A stretch of DNA of 64,000 nucleotides. Origin: Montifringilla adamsi (Eukaryota > Chordata > Aves > Passeriformes > Passeridae). A model generated the notes under the pieces. It saw only the letters and a list, made by a program, of their open reading frames with translations, was not told the origin of the DNA and made no database searches. The stretch lies in contig JAGGNK010013558.1 in the NCBI GenBank assembly GCA_017590115.1, positions 15,546,126 through 15,610,125 on the forward strand. Reading direction: 5' to 3'. This document shows, piece after piece, positions 58,880-64,000 of this stretch (its first letter is position 1; the number at the start of each line of letters is the position of its first letter). Position numbers and translations under genes: made by a program.

Positions 58880-61800
58880 AAAGAGGACTAATTGCTCTAT
58901 AATTTATAATCAAGTGGCTTCTTCAACCTATGCTTTTTTATCTTAATAACTATTCATTTGTGTCTGCCTAATTTATTGGAAGTGAAATCTTGTATTTGTT
59001 CCCTCAGCCAACCTTGTCTCCATTATTAACCTGCTCCTTTGTTTCATATTCTGCTTGGCAAGGAAGAAGGGAGAGTAGCCCCAAATTTTTCTTTCTTTCT
59101 TTCTGGTTATTTTTTACTTTACCAAAACATTGTGTTCTGCTACGTTTGAAGAATTAAAAATCTTCTTTTTATTGACAAGGGATTTTTCCATTTCAGTAGA
59201 ATTGGCTGAAGGGGTGGGGATTTGAAGAATATCTTTCACAGAAAAACAGAATAAACTTTTACTTTGGAGAAGTTTTTCCTCTTTTAAAGGAGGGAAGTTC
59301 TCAACTTTCCTGTTTTTCTCTCCCTGTTTTTTGTCCTTTCCTTCTGCACCTTCTGCAGCTACAACATAGATAATTTGCAACTTCATAAACAAGGTTTTTG
59401 AACTGGATTACCCAGACTGGGACTTGAGAAAGAGTTTGCTAAAAGTGACCAAATAGATGATTCTGAGGGCAAGTGAGTTTTCTCCAGTTTTAACAAACGG
59501 GGAAGACCCAGGTGCACTCTTATTGTGAGCTAAATGAAATACCCTCTTATTCATTTTCCTAATAATAACTGTATTCCACAGACTACGCTTTAATTGTAAA
59601 TAATCCCCCACATTCTTTCAGTGTAAACTCTTTAAGGAGTCATGAATTTTATTTATACTCTCTCACTCTTTGAGAGTCTTTTGTTTATTTGCTGTTTAGT
59701 TCTTTGTGAAATAACACTCCCAGAAGAAAATCCCCCTCTCTGCTTAAGGAATTAGCCCAGAGACAAAAGCAGGGAATTCTTTAAGCCTTGTTTTGTGCTA
59801 AGAGAAATGTTTGACATTTCTGTGGAGAGGTGTTTAGTTTGGATTCATTAGGTCTTAGGGACTCTTTTCTCTTTTTTGGCCTTTCAGTTTCTGTCACTGT
59901 TTTTTTTCTGTGTTTGGTAGACTGAAGAGAATTTACCAATGTGTAATTAGGTTTCCTACATTTGAATAGCAAAATCCAGTTGTGTTTTAAATAGGCAAGC
60001 TAAGCATTCCCCTCAACCAGCAGGCCCAAACCTGAAACCTGCTTTGTGAGCGGACGAAAGGACGGCAGAAGGAAGAAAAAGGCTTCCCCAAGGTTACTTA
60101 ATGCTTGAAACAAACACCAATAAGGCTCCACTGGTGCAATGCCATGGCTTGCAGCAAAGGGGGAAGCTGTGGTCTTGGAAAACACAGTTTCCCTTAAAAC
60201 TGGCCCTTACAATGGTAAAAACATGTGTGTCATATGTAACACGCTGCTGCTGCTTCTTCCTCGGGTTTGTACAGCTGGGAATTTATCAGCACCAATTGAT
60301 AGTATGCAATATTACTTTCAACAGAATATAACAGCTGTGTAAAAACCTTCTACCAAATTAGAATCATTAGCTCAGCAGAGTGTATTTAAGCATTTTATCA
60401 AAAGCAACAAAATAGTTGATCTAGGGGCAAAAATATGAGGCAAATTAGCCATAAGTTGCATAATGCAAAGCTTTTATTTTGGTTATGAAACACAGGTAAG
60501 GCTGTTAGGAGGGAAATGGGACTGCAAATCTAAAACACAAAAGTAAAGCATGGGTTTGTAATAAGAGATTAAGAGGAAGCCAGCCATTGAAACAGCTGTT
60601 TTGACCATTTTGAACTGTTTATGTAGGTACTAGTGCTGGGCTGCTTTTCTTTTGAAAATGGCAGAAAGGAATGTGCTGGCAATTTCAAATTTTTGCTTCC
60701 CAGATTCTTATCAAAGTGGGAAAATCATCCAAACTGATTGTTCCTTAAACAGTTTCCATTTTCAAGCAGTCAGCAAATTTCTAGTGAATAAGGAATTTTC
60801 TTTAAAAATAAAATCCCAGCAGAATACAATTTGAAACCTGGTTCTTAGCCAAAGCTGTGCTTGTAGGTAAAAACAGCCTGAAGTTTTCCATTGGGACTGT
60901 GCAACATAGTGGAAAATCAGAAGGTTAAAGACCAAGCGGAATACAAAAAAAAAAAAAAAAAAAAACCAGCCCTAGAGTACACACACACTATCCCTGGACA
61001 TTAACATGGCAGTTTTACCAGATTTGTCTTTGTACAGGAGCTTTACCTCATTTCTCAGTCTTCTTCTTTAAATGTAAAGGGCCTGCTAAAGGACATTTTT
61101 AATAATGAGTCCCCTACTTATTTAACCATTTCATTCAACATTGCCCAGATTTATTGACTGTCAGGGCTTTCTTCCTTTTCTGTTTTCTCTGGGACTTCCA
61201 TTCTGGGTGAGGAATGTCACTGTTGAAAAACAATGTTATTTAGCTGTCTTTTTAAAGCTACAATAGTTATGAACTCCAGATCATTCTTTATTTACTAACT
61301 GACTGCTGCCAAATACACCCAATTCATCTGGTGGAAAGACTTTGTGCAATAGCTGACAAATCTGGAATATTCTTCATTGGTAGATCTGGCAGTAACCACC
61401 TGCTGCGATGCCAAACGTGCAGTGTGAAACATATCTGGATGTTGACAGACTTCAGCTTCATTGCAGAGCATCACTACTAGAACATAAAAGTTTGCTTTTC
61501 TGCCTTTCAAATATGCCGAACACCTGCTTCTCTCATTGTTTCCCTACTTATTATTGCTTTTTCTATCTTTAATTCCAGTCGTAGTTTTGCTTTCTGGTGG
61601 ATAGAAGAGCTCTCTGGAGTCTTTCCACCGACTTCAGTGATTTTGATGCTGCTCCCAGAGGAATAGGTTCATAGGCTTTTTTAAAAAGCTGGGTATTCTT
61701 TGCACAGCCCTCTGCCTGTATGCACCAAAATGCCATTTCAGACACCACAGCTTCTCCTGTAACACAAGCAGGGCTGACCTAGAGCCCACGACTCCTCTCC

Positions 61801-62855
61801 TTGAAGAACAAACGATGCTGAAGGAAGCTGTTGAGAAATACCAACCCGTTTCTGGGTTCTTCTCTTCCACTTAAAACTTTCAGCTCCACAAAACATGAGA
61901 GCCTGGGGTATTTATTTAGGATTTTTAAGCCTTTCACAGCTCCACAGCATTTGGCAGTGGCAGTCACAGCCAGTGCAAATGTTGTGCTGTGGTGCCATGT
62001 GCAGGCACCACAAATCTGAGACCTTTTGAAAGGAAGCATCAGATTTAATGCACATGTTCAGGTCTTCTGACAGCAAGTGAGCACGAATCTACAAACAAGT
62101 GCTTCTCAAGAGGTTGTAGCTTCCAAAAAAAGTAAGAGGATGACAAAAATGTAAGAGGATGTGGAGTTATTTTCCCTTTCCAGCAAGATCTTAAAAGGGA
62201 GGCTCAGGAAGACACATGACACAATCCCTGCTGTCATACCCAGAACTCCACAGAGAATTCAGAGGACTTATTACGTGTCTTCCTGATGAAAGAACTACTA
62301 GCATAGGAAAAAAAAAATTAAAAACACCCAAATTTTGTTTATTTGCTTTCCTGCTCTAAGACAATTTGATGCTGAAAATATTTTGGTCCTGAAATAGGTC
62401 AAGGGCAATGCAATCCCATCCAATGTGTTCTTTCTATTTCTGTAGGCTGTGCTTTATCTTATGTGATCCTACAAGATCGTCAGAAAAGAAAGGAACAACA
62501 GAACAACAGAAAATCTTAAGAATCTGGTGCTGATGGTATAATGTCTTTATGCAAATAGCTAAAGCCATGTCCTTAGTTTCTTATTGTTATTTTAAAAGAA
62601 AATATATGAACAACAGATGATATTCAGTTCTTATATTGAAGGAGGCTGGGGTATGCTTCAGAAGATTCAATAAGTCATAGATTAATTTTTCATTTCTCAT
62701 TCTCAATTTTTTTTTTTAAGACGAGACTGAAATAATTACTATTAAGGTGGGAAAAAATAAGACCTTACCTTTAAACATAAAAGAAATCATAATTTCATTA
62801 TTTTTCCTGCATTTCCTGTGTTCCAACATTTCCTGTAAGGCAGTATCCCATTCAT
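58880..62855. other. Unique AT-rich intergenic DNA, no gene seen
   Basis: CTTTCTTTCTTTC at 59090-59103, A21 at 60945-60965. A weak motif-rich patch at 60340-60500 (AATCATTAGC, AATTAGCCATAAG, GCATAATGC). No coding, RNA or repeat family recognised. Confidence 0.5.
60945..60965 (+). repeat. Poly(A) tract, 21 nt
   Basis: Uninterrupted A run. Confidence 0.9.
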
Positions 62856-62859
62856 GACA

Positions 62860-63240
62860 GTGCTCATAGTAGAACTTTTAGAAAAGGTGCATAAAATCCT
62901 GGATAATTATGGAGTGAATTTCCTCCTTAACTCTATTAGTCAGTAGTTGGCTTCTATCCTGAAGCATAATTGTTTATATCCCTAATGTATGGTTTCATCC
63001 TGTGTAATGTAGCTGCGGATGGTCTCATTATCCATATAAGTGTTTAATAAATCCCTTTAATCCCGCTAAACTCATGCCTCAAAGATACTGTATTTTGTGG
63101 CAGTGAGTTCCACATGTTAATTAACTACTATAAAAGAATGATCCTAAGTATAATTTTTGGATAATTTTTTCTTAGAAGTTTCACATAAATTCACGTTGAC
63201 ACCAGTCTTTGCTGTTTCTTCTGTTTCGGTAACGATACCC
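62860..63240 (-). mobile_element. Ancient CR1 LINE fragment
   Basis: AATCCCTTTAATCCCGCTAA, then TTTTGTGGCAGTGAGTTCCACATGTTAATTAAC and TAATTTTTGGATAATTTTTTC follow the antisense order of old amniote CR1 copies (GGCAGTGAGTTCCACAGGTTAA is a familiar signature). Highly diverged; left boundary uncertain. Probably predates bird diversification. Confidence 0.65.
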
Positions 63241-63249
63241 CAGTCCATC

Positions 63250-64000
63250 AATCAACCAGTAAAAAACTGGTGTTTTCCAAACAGTTAATTTTAATTGAGT
63301 ATTTTAAAGTATCCACAGAAAATGGATGCCTGCTCTGCCTTCAGCGTAGATATCATCAGAGACCAGGTTTTTTCTTATCTGCTTCATTCACTGAAACTGA
63401 AACGCGACCTGTGAGCCCAATTCAGGTGGGATGTGACTTCTCAGACACCTGGCAGATGGTGCCCCAGGAGAGGGGACATCCTGCCTTTTTGAAGGGCAGC
63501 ATCTTCCAATTCCTTGGCAAGTTTTGTTTCCAATTTGGGACACAACAGCCCAGCCCAGGAGACCACCCTGGACAGGCTGTTAACCAATCTTCTGCCCTGC
63601 AAAGGACATCTCCTGCTCGACCTCCAAGCAGCACACCCTGTTCTGGCAGGGACCGTTCACCTCCAAGCAGCAACGTAATGTTCTCCATCCATCACACCTC
63701 TGAAAGGAGGTGACACATCCTGAAAAAAAAAGACTATTTAAGGTCTATCAACATCATATACAGTAGATCAGACACCACTGGACAAATATTTAGGACAGGT
63801 TTTGGGAAGTGAAGGATTTCAGGGTTCTGAGTCCTGCTCTGTCACTCTTCACTTCTCCTTTTCTTCTTTTCCCAAATTACCATTTTAATTTCCAATCCAA
63901 GCCTTACCCCTCCCATGGAAGTAAACTATTTGAAATTCTAAAGATTTAAGGTAAACTTTAAAAGGTGAAGGGTGTGATATCTAAAGCACTCAGAGGTACC
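63250..64000. other. Intergenic DNA, no gene established
   Basis: Moderate GC at 63400-63700, with overlapping frames of 147 codons (plus, 63270-63713) and 88 codons (minus); no recognisable domain. The word CCTCCAAGCAGCA repeats at 63621 and 63660. Confidence 0.4.

Noticed and set aside
63270..63713. 147-codon frame
   Set aside because: No recognisable domain, opposed by an open minus frame, and begins within DNA adjoining an ancient CR1.
1..64000. tRNA, rRNA, CRISPR array, endogenous retrovirus or mitochondrial insertion
   Set aside because: Looked for tRNA B-box words, regularly spaced repeats, LTR or primer-binding signatures and mitochondrial gene sequence; none seen by eye.

Overview
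This window looks like intergenic or deep intronic DNA from a bird nuclear genome. The clearest evidence is several copies of Chicken Repeat 1 (CR1), the dominant avian LINE. The best ones begin with the reverse complement of the CR1 3' end (repeats of the ATCATAGAATC type, then GGTTTGGGTTGGAAG). They sit at 14529-14708 and 41824-42232 on the minus strand, with more decayed copies elsewhere. Identifiable repeats are sparse, most of the rest is AT-rich unique sequence, and no bacterial gene layout is present. This fits an avian gene desert or a very long intron. The species and the neighbouring genes cannot be named from the sequence.

I find no convincing protein-coding gene, rRNA, tRNA, known ncRNA, CRISPR array or complete mobile element. 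The longest open frames (up to 180 codons) show no recognisable domain, often run through homopolymers or CR1 fragments, and are best read as chance frames.

Layout. 1-12.6 kb: unique AT-rich DNA with three enhancer-like patches (about 2.9-3.2, 4.7-5.0 and 7.8-8.2 kb), a purine-rich tract at 8.2-8.5 kb and a Z-DNA-prone tract at 11.2 kb. 12.6-15.7 kb: two CR1 fragments. 15.7-37.3 kb: a long, almost repeat-free stretch with several candidate regulatory elements. These carry exact POU octamers (21.0 and 25.4 kb), hairpins (25.2 and 37.2 kb) and an NFI-like dyad (34.8 kb). 38.6-42.2 kb: a cluster of CR1 remnants. 42.8-45.9 kb: the most distinctive part, a CpG-dense segment, then a block with forkhead, E-box, GATA and TEAD-like motifs, then an AT-rich block with three copies of a SMAD-type CCAGACAATT motif. 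45.9-64 kb: mostly unique DNA with a TAGA microsatellite, a small minisatellite, more candidate elements and CR1 relics, ending with an ancient CR1 at about 62.9-63.2 kb.

Overall reading (inference): a cis-regulatory landscape of dispersed enhancer candidates, probably serving a developmental gene outside the window. Conservation cannot be measured here, so every conserved-element call rests on sequence character alone and has modest confidence. I see no evidence for a new enzymatic, defence or mobile system. The 42.8-45.1 kb hub is the best lead.
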